A stretch of 64,000 bases of DNA from Mesobacillus jeotgali (GTDB lineage Bacteria > Bacillota > Bacilli > Bacillales > Cytobacillaceae), in the NCBI RefSeq assembly GCF_900166585.1, contig NZ_FVZC01000009.1:1251444-1315443 (forward strand), in the 5' to 3' direction. Below are positions 42,028-51,570 of this stretch, piece by piece; within the stretch, counting starts at the first letter, position 1, and every line of letters starts with the position of its first letter. Position numbers and translations under genes: made by a program. The notes under the pieces were generated by a model. The model was not told where the DNA came from. It saw nothing but the letters and a program-made list of their open reading frames with translations, and searched no databases.

Positions 42028-42393
42028 TTATTTATTCGGTGTCGCGAACATTCCAAGCCGATCCGTGTCAATCGGGAAAAGATCCATTTTACCGATGCTG
42101 ACTGCCATGTCAGCAGATTTCAAATCCAGTTCAACTTGTTTCCCAACATCATGTGGATAAAGCCAGCCCTTTTCCATCATTAAATCGGTTACTTCGGCAT
42201 GAAGGTCTATTGCTAATTCCATTTGTTTGTACAAAGCATTCCTTAGTTCCCCGTTGGCTACTTCTGTTAAAGCGATACCGTAAGTATGTATTCCGGTTTT
42301 GATCCAGAGGAGAAAATCAAGTGCAAAGGATGCATCTGCCATTTCAGGCATGTGCTCGGCACCTTGGGGATCAAGATAATCCATTTCCATCAT
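42028..42393 (-). CDS. CotF-type spore coat protein
   Basis: A 121-residue protein of the coat F family: an all-helical, ferritin-like fold with FALDFLLWIKTGIHTYGIALTEVANGELRNAL, then EVTDLMMEKGWLYPHD. Such proteins are deposited in the spore coat late in sporulation. It overlaps the smaller upstream gene by four bases (ATGA). The pair is mirrored by a plus-strand pair at 42747-43249. Confidence 0.85.
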   Translation of the reverse strand: MMEMDYLDPQGAEHMPEMADASFALDFLLWIKTGIHTYGIALTEVANGELRNALYKQMELAIDLHAEVTDLMMEKGWLYPHDVGKQVELDLKSADMAVSIGKMDLFPIDTDRLGMFATPNK

Positions 42394-42617
42394 TGGTCAC
42401 CTTCCTTCATTGGTTTAGTCCTGGCACCCTTATAAAATCCTTTTAACTCCTCAATCGCAGCTATTGATTGTTGAACATCCTTATCCATCAATGCCTTTAA
42501 ATCGTTATCAAAACAAAGGCCTTGCATTAATTTGGACTTTAGGACACTTATCGTTTTATAATTCAATATTTCATGTGCTTCCATCGTCTCGTGGAAAGCA
42601 AGAGTATCTTTTTCCAT
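42390..42617 (-). CDS. Small CotF-associated coat protein
   Basis: A 75-residue protein (AFHETMEAHEILNYKTISVLKSKLM) that looks like the N-terminal half of a CotF-like helical bundle. It starts at ATG 42617 behind TTGGAGGTG and overlaps the start of the full CotF domain gene. It is similar in size and pattern to the plus-strand gene at 42747. Confidence 0.7.
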   Translation of the reverse strand: MEKDTLAFHETMEAHEILNYKTISVLKSKLMQGLCFDNDLKALMDKDVQQSIAAIEELKGFYKGARTKPMKEGDQ

Positions 42618-42746
42618 ATGAATCACCTCCAAAAAGAACATTTTTAATTTCCCATTAAATGATTTGGATTATGCAGGAATGCCGAATAATGAAATATATT
42701 AAAGGAAACATAACAGGGAAGACGTTATTAATAGGAGAGATCCCCA

Positions 42747-42956
42747 ATGACAAGATATTTAGGAATACATGAGACCTTAGAACTGCTAGAGGTACTGACA
42801 TTTAAAAGTGTTACATTGACCAAAGCAACCACAATGGGTTTGCTTGTAAAAGACTTAAGGCTAAAAGAAATCCTTTCAAATGAAGTCACTGTATCAACTG
42901 CACAAATCAATCGCATGAAGGAATTATTGACAAATAGGGAGGGCAATCGCGAATGA
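42747..42956 (+). CDS. Small CotF-associated coat protein
   Basis: A 69-residue helical protein, LGIHETLELLEVLTFKSVTLTKATTM, aligning by eye with the minus-strand gene at 42390-42617 (HE-x-x-E-x-x-E/x-L-x-x-K-S-x-x-L). It starts at ATG 42747 behind TAGGAGAGA, and its end overlaps the next gene by four bases. The 129-base gap between the two divergent pairs holds both promoters, but I could not fix a sporulation sigma-factor site with confidence. Confidence 0.68.
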   Translation: MTRYLGIHETLELLEVLTFKSVTLTKATTMGLLVKDLRLKEILSNEVTVSTAQINRMKELLTNREGNRE

Positions 42957-43249
42957 CAAATATTTTGCACAATTTGGCTGGAATGGCTGGGATGACAGAT
43001 CAAGTAATCGCAGCAGATTATCTGATTTCCATTAAGTCTGCCATACGCAATCTTTCATTTGCCATAACGGAAACAGCTACACCTGAATTAAGAGATGCTT
43101 TTCGTGAACAGCTCAGATCAGCTGTAGAGAACCATGAAAATATCACTAACTACCTGATTGAAACTGGGTTTTATCACCCTCATAATCTTAGTGAACAAAT
43201 CAGGGTGGATATTGATACAGCCGATACTGCTTTGAAGCTTGCTGATTAG
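42953..43249 (+). CDS. CotF-type spore coat protein
   Basis: A 98-residue coat F domain, IAADYLISIKSAIRNLSFAITETATPELRDAFREQL then ENITNYLIETGFYHPHN, clearly related to the minus-strand CotF protein at 42028 (same YGIALTE/FAITET, ELR and Y-P/H-H-D/N positions). It starts at ATG 42953, coupled to the preceding small gene. A terminator follows at 43266. Confidence 0.85.
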   Translation: MTNILHNLAGMAGMTDQVIAADYLISIKSAIRNLSFAITETATPELRDAFREQLRSAVENHENITNYLIETGFYHPHNLSEQIRVDIDTADTALKLAD

Positions 43250-43265
43250 AAAAGAATAAAACTAG

Positions 43266-43300
43266 AAGGCTGCCAAAACCAAAAGGATGGCAGCTTTTTA
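43266..43300 (+). terminator. Intrinsic terminator
   Basis: AAGGCTGCC (43266-43274) pairs with GGCAGCTTTTT (43289-43299). Confidence 0.78.
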
Positions 43301-43393
43301 ATCACTTGCCTCATCCTAGCTTTTAATTCTAGAAAGTTTAAAGCACCTGCAATACAGGAATAGACAGATATATCAAATTTGCAGGTGGTTTTT

Positions 43394-44467
43394 GTGGTAG
43401 ATACTATTATCAGGGACATTTCCCGCGAGGATATCATCAGACTGGCGATATTCCTGGCTCTGATCATTCTTTTAAATTGGGGAATTAAAAGGATCGCTCA
43501 GTTAACTGCAGCAAAGCAATCAAGATGGTTTCAGAAAGCACTGCCAATAATCGATTCCTTGGCAGACTGGATAACCTTTTATGGCATAATCATTTTGCTC
43601 CTGTTAACTTTTTCAAAGAATGACTGGCTTTTTTATACGCTTTATACTCACGGTGAAGTAGAGGTCACAGCCTTGCTGATTGTCATAGCTTTTTTGATTG
43701 TGTCTCTGGCACACAGACTGGTAAAGCTTTTCAACAAGTATATTTTGTCTTCTGTCTACGATTACTATGGAGTGGACAGAGGCCTGGGTTATACCTTCAA
43801 TCAAATCATTTATTATATCGTTATGTTTGCAGCATTGGCTGTAAGCCTGACAAGTGTCGGGATTAACCTGACTGCCATCGGGGCGGTGTTCGGTGTCCTG
43901 GGCATTGGCATTGGCTTTGGAATGAGGAATGTTGCAGGTAACTTTGTTTCCGGAATCATCATTTTGTTTGAAAGACCGATTGAAGTAGGGGAGATTATCC
44001 AAATCAATGAAAAAGTAGGGCGTGTTGAAAAAATACGATTAAGATCAACCATCATTCGTACTGCTAAGGAAGGCACTTTGATTGTTCCTAATCAATATTT
44101 TATTGAACAGATCATCAAGAACCGAACAAGTGCAAGAATGATGGCTCAGGTAAGGGTAAGTATCGCTTTTGGCATTGATACCGAAGTTGTACAGGCACTT
44201 CTTGAGCAAGCAGCCACTGAAATCAAGGAAAAAGAAAATGGCATCCTCGATTCTCCAGAGCCAGACATCCGTTTTGTTGATTTTAATAGCAGGGCTATGG
44301 AGTTTCTGATTGAAATCCCCGTAGTGAACTTCGAAATCAAAGAAAAAATAGAAAGTAAAATGAGGCATATGGCGGCCGCAATTTTCATTAAAAATAATAT
44401 CCAGCTGCCGAGCATTCCGTTTCAAATAATCGATAAAAGCGAACCACCATTCGGAAATGAGGGTTAA
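43394..44467 (+). CDS. MscS family mechanosensitive ion channel
   Basis: A 357-residue membrane protein with about four hydrophobic segments. The last, with AIGAVFGVLGIGIGFGMRNVAGNFVSGIIILFERPI, is the pore helix TM3 and the start of the MscS beta domain. It releases solutes on sudden hypo-osmotic shock. GTG 43394 is used, five bases after GCAGGTGG; TTG 43379 has no ribosome site. Confidence 0.9.
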   Translation: MVDTIIRDISREDIIRLAIFLALIILLNWGIKRIAQLTAAKQSRWFQKALPIIDSLADWITFYGIIILLLLTFSKNDWLFYTLYTHGEVEVTALLIVIAFLIVSLAHRLVKLFNKYILSSVYDYYGVDRGLGYTFNQIIYYIVMFAALAVSLTSVGINLTAIGAVFGVLGIGIGFGMRNVAGNFVSGIIILFERPIEVGEIIQINEKVGRVEKIRLRSTIIRTAKEGTLIVPNQYFIEQIIKNRTSARMMAQVRVSIAFGIDTEVVQALLEQAATEIKEKENGILDSPEPDIRFVDFNSRAMEFLIEIPVVNFEIKEKIESKMRHMAAAIFIKNNIQLPSIPFQIIDKSEPPFGNEG

Positions 44468-44494
44468 TCGCCAGATTCCAGTTTGAATCTGACA

Positions 44495-44533
44495 ACCAAA
44501 AAGAGTTTACCAGGCTGGTAAACTCTTTTTGGT
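44495..44533. terminator. Bidirectional terminator
   Basis: CCAAAAAGAGTTTACC and GGTAAACTCTTTTTGG form a 16-bp perfect stem between the converging channel and SDR genes. Confidence 0.9.
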
Positions 44534-45178
44534 TTATAAGCTTTTAAGTGCCTCAGCCACTTCTGTATCCCCGGATAATAAGTCAAAAGACTTCTTGAAA
44601 GTCCTTTCTTCATTCAAACATGCAAGGATGGTCCTGGCTACGTCAATCCTAGGTATAGTGCCGCTTCCAAGGTTTTCGGCAACCATAATTTTACCGGTAC
44701 CTTGTTCATTCAGTAAACCGCCAGGCCTGATAATGGTATAGTTCAAGCTGCTCTGAAGCAAGGCCCGGTCAGCATAGTGTTTTGCGACATAATAAGGCTT
44801 TATTGTCTCTGACCAATTCTCACGATTGTGTGCTTGCAGGGCACTGATCATTATGAACCTGTCAATACCCGCCTGTTCTGCAGCTTCCACTGTTTTAACG
44901 GCACCGTCTAGATCGACCAGGAGAGTTTTATCGAGACCTGTTTGTCCTCCTGAACCTGCTGCGAATACAACCGCATCGCAGCCTTTTGCGGCTGATGCAA
45001 TATCCTCTACTGATCCTTCTAAGCTGGCGATTGCCGTTTCTATACCTTTTGTTTCAAATTCCTTAGCCTGTTCCTGTTTTCTAAGCATGGCTCTTACGTT
45101 ATGGTCAGCGCTTTCCTTAAGAAACTCAACAAGTAGTTTGCCAATCTGCCCGTTTGCACCAACAACAAATACTTTCAT
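44534..45178 (-). CDS. NAD(P)-binding SDR family protein (YhfK-like)
   Basis: A 214-residue atypical short-chain dehydrogenase with the opening VFVVGANGQIGKLLVEFL, FAAGSGGQTGLDKTLLVD and YYVAKHYADRALLQSSLNYTIIRPGGL. It matches Bacillus YhfK in size and pattern. ATG 45178 is preferred (seven bases after GGAGG), with ATG 45181 an alternative. The function is unknown; relatives are flavin or quinone reductase-like proteins of stress responses. Confidence 0.85.
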   Translation of the reverse strand: MKVFVVGANGQIGKLLVEFLKESADHNVRAMLRKQEQAKEFETKGIETAIASLEGSVEDIASAAKGCDAVVFAAGSGGQTGLDKTLLVDLDGAVKTVEAAEQAGIDRFIMISALQAHNRENWSETIKPYYVAKHYADRALLQSSLNYTIIRPGGLLNEQGTGKIMVAENLGSGTIPRIDVARTILACLNEERTFKKSFDLLSGDTEVAEALKSL

Positions 45179-45339
45179 CATTCGACCTCCTTTTATCATC
45201 CATATATAATCTACCCGTTATTTACTATAATAAAAGAAAATGAATGGGCAAATTTATGCCAGAGAATCCTATTACAGGTATGATTCATGTAAAATGGGGA
45301 AAATAAAAAGAAACTTCTAGCCATTTAGGGGGGGACAGG

Positions 45340-46710
45340 ATGGAGAATTACAGTGATTTAATTGAAAAACAAAGAGAATTTTTTCTTAGCGGCAAAACAA
45401 AGAATCTTTCATTCAGACTAGAGGCTTTGAACTTGTTAAGGCGATTGATTAAGAGTCACGAACAGGAACTGATGGATGCTTTAAAAGCGGATTTGAATAA
45501 AACGGAATTTGATTCATACTTAACAGAGATTGGAATTGTTCTAGAGGAATTGCGTTTCACCATAAAACATGTTCGTAAGTGGGCACGGCCTCGAAAAGTA
45601 AAGTCGACTCTGACCTTGTTTGGTTCAAAAAGTTTTATATATCCTGAGCCTTATGGAGTTGCTCTTGTCATCGCTCCATGGAATTATCCTTTCCAGCTGG
45701 CCGTAGCTCCGTTGATTGGTGCTATAGCAGCGGGCAACTGTGCGATTTTAAAGCCTTCTGAACTGACTCCCCATACGTCCGGTGTTCTTTCAAAGCTCAT
45801 TCATGAAAACTTTCCTGAGGAGTACGTGGCAGTGGTAGAAGGAGGCGTGGAAGCAAGCCAGGGTTTGCTAAAAGAGAAACTGGATTATATTTTTTTTACA
45901 GGCAGTGTTCCAGTCGGCAGGATCATTATGGAAGCCGCAGCAAAGAACCTGACACCTGTTACACTTGAATTGGGCGGAAAAAGTCCATGCATAGTACATC
46001 ATGATGCCCACTTAAAATTCGCAGCAAAAAGGATAGCCTGGGGCAAGTTCATGAATGCGGGTCAAACTTGCGTGGCTCCCGATTATCTATATGTCCATAA
46101 AAGGGTAAAAGAAGAATTCTTGATGCTGCTAAAGGAATCAGTAAAAGAATTATACACCATGGATGCCATCTCAAGCGGTAACTTTACGAAAATTGTAAGT
46201 GAAAGACACTTTAACAGATTAGCAGCATTCCTCGATAATGGTAAGACATACTTTGGAGGAAGAACAAATAAAGAAGCTCTTGCAATTGAGCCTACTGTTC
46301 TTACAAATATCGATTGGAAGGATAAAGTAATGGAGGATGAAATTTTCGGCCCCATACTTCCTGTCCTTGAGTATGATGATTTGCCAGAAATGATATCTAA
46401 AATAAATGCCCGTCCCAAGCCGCTCGCACTCTATATTTTTTCAGAAAGTGAACAAGTCCAAAAAATGATCCTTGATCATATATCCTTTGGCGGAGGATGC
46501 ATCAATGATACCGTTTACCACCTAAGTTCGCCTTATCTGCCGTTTGGAGGCGTAGGTGAAAGCGGCATCGGTGCCTACCATGGACAAGGCAGTTTTGATG
46601 TGTTTTCACATGAAAAAAGTGTGTTGAAGCAAACCACTCGCTTCGATCTTCCTTTCCGGTATCCCAATACGAAGGATGCTCTAAAAAAAGTGAAGCTATT
46701 TATCAAGTAG
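45340..46710 (+). CDS. Aldehyde dehydrogenase, class 3 type (YwdH-like)
   Basis: A 456-residue aldehyde dehydrogenase of the shorter, fatty-aldehyde type. The motifs are IAPWNYPFQL, KPSELTPHTS, FFTGSVPVGR, TLELGGKSPCIV with the Glu, and FMNAGQTCVAPDY with the catalytic Cys. There is no C-terminal membrane helix. It starts at ATG 45340 after TTAGGGGGGGACAGG. The length equals that of Bacillus YwdH. A short DUF5370-like gene follows. Confidence 0.9.
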   Translation: MENYSDLIEKQREFFLSGKTKNLSFRLEALNLLRRLIKSHEQELMDALKADLNKTEFDSYLTEIGIVLEELRFTIKHVRKWARPRKVKSTLTLFGSKSFIYPEPYGVALVIAPWNYPFQLAVAPLIGAIAAGNCAILKPSELTPHTSGVLSKLIHENFPEEYVAVVEGGVEASQGLLKEKLDYIFFTGSVPVGRIIMEAAAKNLTPVTLELGGKSPCIVHHDAHLKFAAKRIAWGKFMNAGQTCVAPDYLYVHKRVKEEFLMLLKESVKELYTMDAISSGNFTKIVSERHFNRLAAFLDNGKTYFGGRTNKEALAIEPTVLTNIDWKDKVMEDEIFGPILPVLEYDDLPEMISKINARPKPLALYIFSESEQVQKMILDHISFGGGCINDTVYHLSSPYLPFGGVGESGIGAYHGQGSFDVFSHEKSVLKQTTRFDLPFRYPNTKDALKKVKLFIK

Positions 46711-46739
46711 GAATGCAACTAATCAGGAGGGATTAGCAG

Positions 46740-46934
46740 ATGGGTGCTATCGAACGCAGCGGGTTTATTTTTGAACCTGAATATAGTGTCATTAACCAAA
46801 ACGGTGCCATTCATGTTTATCACCAAGGGAAATTAGTCGAGGAATTGAAATTTTCTTTTGACGGCGACGCTCCTGATCCGAGTTTTACAGAGCGTCTGAT
46901 TGACCATTACTGTGAAAAACATGGAATAGAATAA
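46740..46934 (+). CDS. Small conserved protein (YbxH-like)
   Basis: A 64-residue acidic protein, MGAIERSGFIFEPEYSVINQ at the start and a helical end, resembling the small Bacillus YbxH/DUF5370 proteins. ATG 46740 is behind CAGGAGGGA. It follows the aldehyde dehydrogenase by 29 bases. The function is unknown, and the family call comes from recall of its N-terminus only. Confidence 0.6.
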   Translation: MGAIERSGFIFEPEYSVINQNGAIHVYHQGKLVEELKFSFDGDAPDPSFTERLIDHYCEKHGIE

Positions 46935-46942
46935 GATGTTCC

Positions 46943-46972
46943 TATCCAGCTGCCCTATATTTGGGCAGCTAT
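46943..46972 (+). terminator. Intrinsic terminator
   Basis: AGCTGCCC (46943-46950) pairs with GGGCAGCT (46958-46965), followed by ATTTTTTATT. Confidence 0.85.
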
Positions 46973-47114
46973 TTTTTATTCTTGGACCAGCAGCAGATAC
47001 CACTTGAACGCTGCTAACCAGTCTGACAGTAAATATAGCTGTCCTAAGCCATAATCAAGTGATTTGTTCTATGGTATAGTCGAATTAACTATATTTCAAA
47101 GGCAGTGAAATAAA

Positions 47115-47687
47115 TTGGAAGCAAAAGAAAAATGGAATTCAAAATACAGGAATCGATTGATGAATGAAACCCCTACGGAAGCAAATAAAAGATTACAACT
47201 TATGTCAGATTATCTTAAGGGAGGAACAGCAATCGATATTGCTTCTGGACTTGGAGGCAATAGCATTTTCCTTGCTGAGAATGGGTATAAAGTGACCGCA
47301 ATTGACATTTCGGAAGTTGCCATTAATTTCGTCAAGGAGCAGGCAGCGGGCCGAAAATTGAATATTAAGGCAAAAACAGCTGATTTGACGAGTGAAAGGT
47401 CCGATTTTTTCAGTCAAGAATACGACCTTTCCATCCTAACCTATTATTTAGACCGTTCATTATTTCAAGTCATGAAGGAAGTTGTAAAAGAAGGCGGCTA
47501 TCTATTCTTCGAAACCTATTACCAAAATGCAGCAACGGAGAGCCAGCATGTTTCAAATCGGTATAAACTGTTTTCAAATGAATTACTTAAGGAATTCAGT
47601 AAGTGGAGAGTTCTATATTTTGAAGAAAATGAACAGGAAGGCCGACAAACAATTTTTTGCCAGAAACCATCCTTTATATCTCCATAA
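47115..47687 (+). CDS. Class I SAM-dependent methyltransferase
   Basis: A 190-residue methyltransferase of TehB-like size. Motif I is AIDIASGLGGNSIFLAENG, followed by VTAIDISEVAINF (the acidic residue that binds the ribose) and LSILTYYLDRSLF. It starts at TTG 47115 behind AAAGGCAGTG. The methyl acceptor is unknown; small-molecule or metalloid acceptors are typical for relatives. Confidence 0.85.
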   Translation: MEAKEKWNSKYRNRLMNETPTEANKRLQLMSDYLKGGTAIDIASGLGGNSIFLAENGYKVTAIDISEVAINFVKEQAAGRKLNIKAKTADLTSERSDFFSQEYDLSILTYYLDRSLFQVMKEVVKEGGYLFFETYYQNAATESQHVSNRYKLFSNELLKEFSKWRVLYFEENEQEGRQTIFCQKPSFISP

Positions 47688-47697
47688 AAGAAGTAAA

Positions 47698-47728
47698 AAG
47701 CAGAAACATGCGACTACTGTTTCTGCTT
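47698..47728. terminator. Bidirectional terminator
   Basis: AAGCAGAAAC (47698-47707) pairs with GTTTCTGCTT (47719-47728) between converging genes. Confidence 0.85.
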
Positions 47729-47735
47729 CATATAT

Positions 47736-48962
47736 TTAAAGAGATTCTGCTATTACTCTGCGTTCTAATTTGATAGCAACAAACAAGAAAGAGAACGCGG
47801 CAATCATCCTGAACAATGAAATCAAATTCATAGCTGAGGCCATGCCAAAACCATTTAATAGCATGACACCCATCTGCGGGGCAATAAATCCAACAATTGA
47901 AAGCAGGAAGTTATAGTTCGCAATATAATTTGTACGGCCTTTTTCAGGCGAGGTCTTTAGAAGCTGGTTAAATAACAGAAGGTTGGTTCCAGAGACGAAT
48001 AAGCCAATCCATAGATTGATCAAAGTTAAATATACAAGATTGGTTGAAAGAATCGTTAAAGCAAGAGCTGTAGCCATCCCCGCAGCAGCGAGGAATAAAA
48101 CAAAGCTGTTGCCCCTCCGGTCGGCAGCATTTGCCCACCATTTGATACTGATGATTTGTGCCAGCTGGTTGGTAACCGAAAACAAACTCAGCCAGAGGGC
48201 TGTCGCGTTTGCCTCTTTTATTTGATAGATACTGAACAGGGACCAAGCCATCTGCGCAGAAAAACTGAACAATAATGCGGATATTACGAACGCTAAAAAA
48301 GGTTTATGATTGTACAAATTAAGCAAGAGCTTCTTGCCTTTTTCTTCTTTGTTATCTATTACTTTTGCTTTTTTAGGTTCTTGGTGTTTAACAAGAAAAT
48401 ACACTTCTAATACGGCAAATAATAATGCAGCAACAAATAATAGCTGATAAGGAAACGCATTTTCTTTATCAAATTGCTGCAAAAACACTCCGGTACCAAA
48501 AGTTATAGCCATAGCAGCGATTGTGTTATATCTATTGCGTGAGCTGAAAAATTCTCCTCGCCGCTTTTCAGGTACCAGGTCACCAATCATGGATTGCCAA
48601 GAAAGACCTGATAGAGCACCAGGGAAGTTGAGCAGAGCGATCAGGATTACCAGCCCCCATGCTGCATACTGATTCCCCAGAAAAGGGACAAAAAGAATCA
48701 AGCTGAATAGCAAACGGGTGAATAAAGTAGAGATAACCGCAAAATTCTTTTTGCTTTGGACACGGTTAAGCCAAATGGCACCTGGAATCAATGCAAGCAT
48801 CCCTATAATTGAAGGAAGAGAGACAATCAGCCCTAATTGCTGGTTTGTGGCTCCGAGAACACTTATAGCAAACAATGGTATATACCCATTAACCATATTT
48901 GTAGCGGCGGTTGAAGCAAGTCCGTTATAAATGCTCAACTTCTCATTTTCACGAAATTTCAA
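47736..48962 (-). CDS. MFS transporter
   Basis: A 408-residue major facilitator protein with about twelve hydrophobic segments and no close specificity marker. TTG 48962 is the likely start, eight bases after GAAAGGGG; the frame stays open to 48989. IGDLVPEKRRGEFFSSRNRYN is the loop between helices. Substrate and direction are unknown. Confidence 0.85.
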   Translation of the reverse strand: MKFRENEKLSIYNGLASTAATNMVNGYIPLFAISVLGATNQQLGLIVSLPSIIGMLALIPGAIWLNRVQSKKNFAVISTLFTRLLFSLILFVPFLGNQYAAWGLVILIALLNFPGALSGLSWQSMIGDLVPEKRRGEFFSSRNRYNTIAAMAITFGTGVFLQQFDKENAFPYQLLFVAALLFAVLEVYFLVKHQEPKKAKVIDNKEEKGKKLLLNLYNHKPFLAFVISALLFSFSAQMAWSLFSIYQIKEANATALWLSLFSVTNQLAQIISIKWWANAADRRGNSFVLFLAAAGMATALALTILSTNLVYLTLINLWIGLFVSGTNLLLFNQLLKTSPEKGRTNYIANYNFLLSIVGFIAPQMGVMLLNGFGMASAMNLISLFRMIAAFSFLFVAIKLERRVIAESL

Positions 48963-49180
48963 TCTGTTTTCCCCTTTCAAAAAAATCACACGAGATGGAT
49001 TGTACGATTTTGCTTCTCAAATAGCAATAGAAGCAAAAAAAAACAGGCAATTGTGCATACCTTCTCAATTAAGAACACCCTTAAGATTAGATGGAAAGGA
49101 AAGCAATTTTAAAAAAAGAATGAAAGCATAAAGACTGAGAATATAATAAACAATGAGATGGAAAGGCAGGGAAGGGCGCC

Positions 49181-50149
49181 ATGTATAATATTCTTTTGTT
49201 TACCGATTCCGGGGTCGATGATTCTTTGGCCTTGATGTATGCTTTGCTGCATCCCGAACTTAATGTTGTTGGTGTTGTAACTGGCTATGGAAACATCACA
49301 AAAGAACAGGCAATTAACAATACAGCCTATTTATTGCAGCTGGGGGGAAGAGAGGACATACCAATCATTGCAGGCGCTTCAGGTCCATTATCCGGTGAAA
49401 TTGCGACCTTTTATCCAGAGATTCATGGTCCAGAGGGGCTGGGACCTATTCGGCCGCCGGAAGACCTTGGAGAAGTAAAAGTTTACGATATAGATAAGAT
49501 ACTTGAATTAGTTAATCAGTATCCTGATAATATAGTCATCGTCGGTGTCGGAAGGCAGACAGAACTGGCGATTCCTTTTATCCTGTATGGCTCAGAAGCT
49601 TTCAATAAAGTAAATGCTTTTTATATCATGGGAGGAGCATTCCTCGTTCCCGGGAATGTTACAGCAGAAGCTGAGGCAAACTTTTATGCCGATCCAATTG
49701 CAGCCAATCAGGTCCTTGAAAAGGCGAGGAATGTTTTCCTGCATCCTTTGAACATTACCAATAAAGCCATTATTCCTCCTGAAGTAATCGACTATCTTGC
49801 CGAAAACAGCCAATCTCCTTTTAAAAATCTGATAAAACCTGTTTATGATTATTACCTTGAAGCCTATAAAAAAAACGTTCCGGGTATCAAGGGCGCACCA
49901 CTCCATGATGTGATAACCTTAAGCGCCCTTGTGAACAAAAATCTGGTCCGATATTTGCCAAGAAGAGTAACAGTGGAGTTGTTTGGGCGTGCCCGGGGGA
50001 AAAGCATTGCGGACTTCAGGCCAAAGCCAGAGCCGGAGCCTGAGGAAGAACTTGACTGGATCGGCATGGAAGCAGATATTCCAGCTTTTATTGAAGACTT
50101 CACCATTGTTTTCATGGGAGAATCACCAGCAAAAAAAGAACTCCCGTAG
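49181..50149 (+). CDS. Nucleoside hydrolase (inosine/uridine-preferring type)
   Basis: A 322-residue protein of the nucleoside hydrolase family, which splits ribonucleosides to base and ribose. The calcium/ribose-binding cluster near the N-terminus reads LFTDSGVDDSLAL, a variation of the usual DTDPGIDDA; FYIMGGAF and EANFYADPIAANQVL are further family blocks. It starts at ATG 49181 after GGCAGGGAAGG. The altered first motif leaves the substrate range open. Confidence 0.85.
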   Translation: MYNILLFTDSGVDDSLALMYALLHPELNVVGVVTGYGNITKEQAINNTAYLLQLGGREDIPIIAGASGPLSGEIATFYPEIHGPEGLGPIRPPEDLGEVKVYDIDKILELVNQYPDNIVIVGVGRQTELAIPFILYGSEAFNKVNAFYIMGGAFLVPGNVTAEAEANFYADPIAANQVLEKARNVFLHPLNITNKAIIPPEVIDYLAENSQSPFKNLIKPVYDYYLEAYKKNVPGIKGAPLHDVITLSALVNKNLVRYLPRRVTVELFGRARGKSIADFRPKPEPEPEEELDWIGMEADIPAFIEDFTIVFMGESPAKKELP

Positions 50150-50162
50150 GCGGGGAGTTCTT
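50136..50162 (-). terminator. Intrinsic terminator of the second MFS gene
   Basis: AAGAACTCCC (50136-50145 region) pairs with GGGAGTTCTT; on the minus strand a seven-T run follows. The stem overlaps the last codons of the nucleoside hydrolase. Confidence 0.8.
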
Positions 50163-50183
50163 CGTCAAAAAAAGCAAAGGTTA

Positions 50184-51401
50184 TCAGCTTTGATTAACTT
50201 CTTTATATTTTTCTATGGAGGCATTTGAGTATAGTAACACTAGAATGCTTGCTGTAACCAAGATTCCATGTAAAATCCAGACCATTTTTGATAATGAAAG
50301 AGCCTCCAGCAGGATAGGTGCCGCGACAAAGCCCAGCGCAAACCCTAATGACTTTAATAGCATGCCCACTCCAAATATTCTTCCTCTAATGTGATTTTCT
50401 ATTTGCTGGAGGATCGTAGCATGCAAAGTAGTAAAGCATGCGTCAAAAATTCCGGTAAATAACGCAAATAGAAGAACAATCCAGATATTCATGTTCGATA
50501 AGAAAGTAATGAAGCCAGCTGACATCAATATTGCTGAGAGAAAATACGTCCGATATAGGAGTTTCCCCTTGATGAAATTTGCTCTGGGCAGGAGAAGGGT
50601 GGCCAAGACAGAACCAATTCCCCAAACGCCCCAAATCAAGCCGTAAATCAAGCTTTGCTTTTCTGAATTTATTGATTCTGCCAGTAATGGAATTCCCAGG
50701 TTATGAGAGGCACCGGCAAATGAACCGACCAGAAAAATGATGTTAATATATAACAACATTGGCACTGAAAGAATAAAAGAATATACTTCTTTTAAATCTT
50801 TGCCAATCTGGGATACTTTTTGTCTCACACCAGTTTTTAGTTGCTCTCCAGCAACAGGTGCAGTTGTTTGCCATTTGATTTTAATAAGTACAGCAGCTGA
50901 TATCAGATATGTGGATGCATCGATGACGAGAGTAGCCTGATAACCAAGAAAATCAGTAATCACTCCTGCGCCAATGAAGCCAAAAACAAGGCTGATCGAT
51001 GTCAGTCGTGAAATCAGAGCATTCGTCTCAAGGATTTTTTCCTGCCCGAAAATCTGCGGAATTTCAGCACTATAGCTTACAGCAAAAAAACTGCTAGTCA
51101 AACCGATCAAGAAGCAAACAATCAAAATCATAACTGGATTAGGGAAGGGGATCAAGCTAAGAATGATGATGGCCCTAAAAACATCTGTCCAAATCATGAT
51201 TTTCCTGCGGTTAAGACGGTCTGCCAGCACACCAGAAAATAAACTGGATAAAACTCCGCCTAAAGTACGGAACGCCATTGTTGCAGCAAGCCAGGCGGGG
51301 CTGCCGGTCGCAATATACATTAAAACGTTGATTGCAATTAGATCCATGAATGTTCCAAGGTCAGAAAATGCTTTCACATAAAGAAAAACTTTGCGGTTCA
51401 T
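50184..51401 (-). CDS. MFS transporter
   Basis: A 405-residue major facilitator protein with about eleven hydrophobic segments and the family loop GVLADRLNRRKIMIWTD between helices 2 and 3, which is typical of drug-type exporters. It starts at ATG 51401 behind AAGGGAG. The substrate is unknown. From 51402 to 51570 I see only a ribosome site. Confidence 0.87.
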   Translation of the reverse strand: MNRKVFLYVKAFSDLGTFMDLIAINVLMYIATGSPAWLAATMAFRTLGGVLSSLFSGVLADRLNRRKIMIWTDVFRAIIILSLIPFPNPVMILIVCFLIGLTSSFFAVSYSAEIPQIFGQEKILETNALISRLTSISLVFGFIGAGVITDFLGYQATLVIDASTYLISAAVLIKIKWQTTAPVAGEQLKTGVRQKVSQIGKDLKEVYSFILSVPMLLYINIIFLVGSFAGASHNLGIPLLAESINSEKQSLIYGLIWGVWGIGSVLATLLLPRANFIKGKLLYRTYFLSAILMSAGFITFLSNMNIWIVLLFALFTGIFDACFTTLHATILQQIENHIRGRIFGVGMLLKSLGFALGFVAAPILLEALSLSKMVWILHGILVTASILVLLYSNASIEKYKEVNQS

Positions 51402-51570
51402 TAGAAATCTCCCTTAATCCTGAGTTGGTGTCGTCGGCTATTCTGTTTTATTTTAAAGATTTTGAATTTACTTCGCAATGCGAAATTTCAGTTTTTTGTT
51501 ATAATTAAACAAAAATATTTTTTTTAAACACCAGGGAGTCCAACAATGAATACCGAAAGGAACAATGAGG

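Noticed and set aside
42618..42746. Sigma-G, sigma-K or sigma-E promoters between the CotF pairs
   Set aside because: Only partial matches to the hexamers could be found, none with good spacing on both parts, so no site is claimed.
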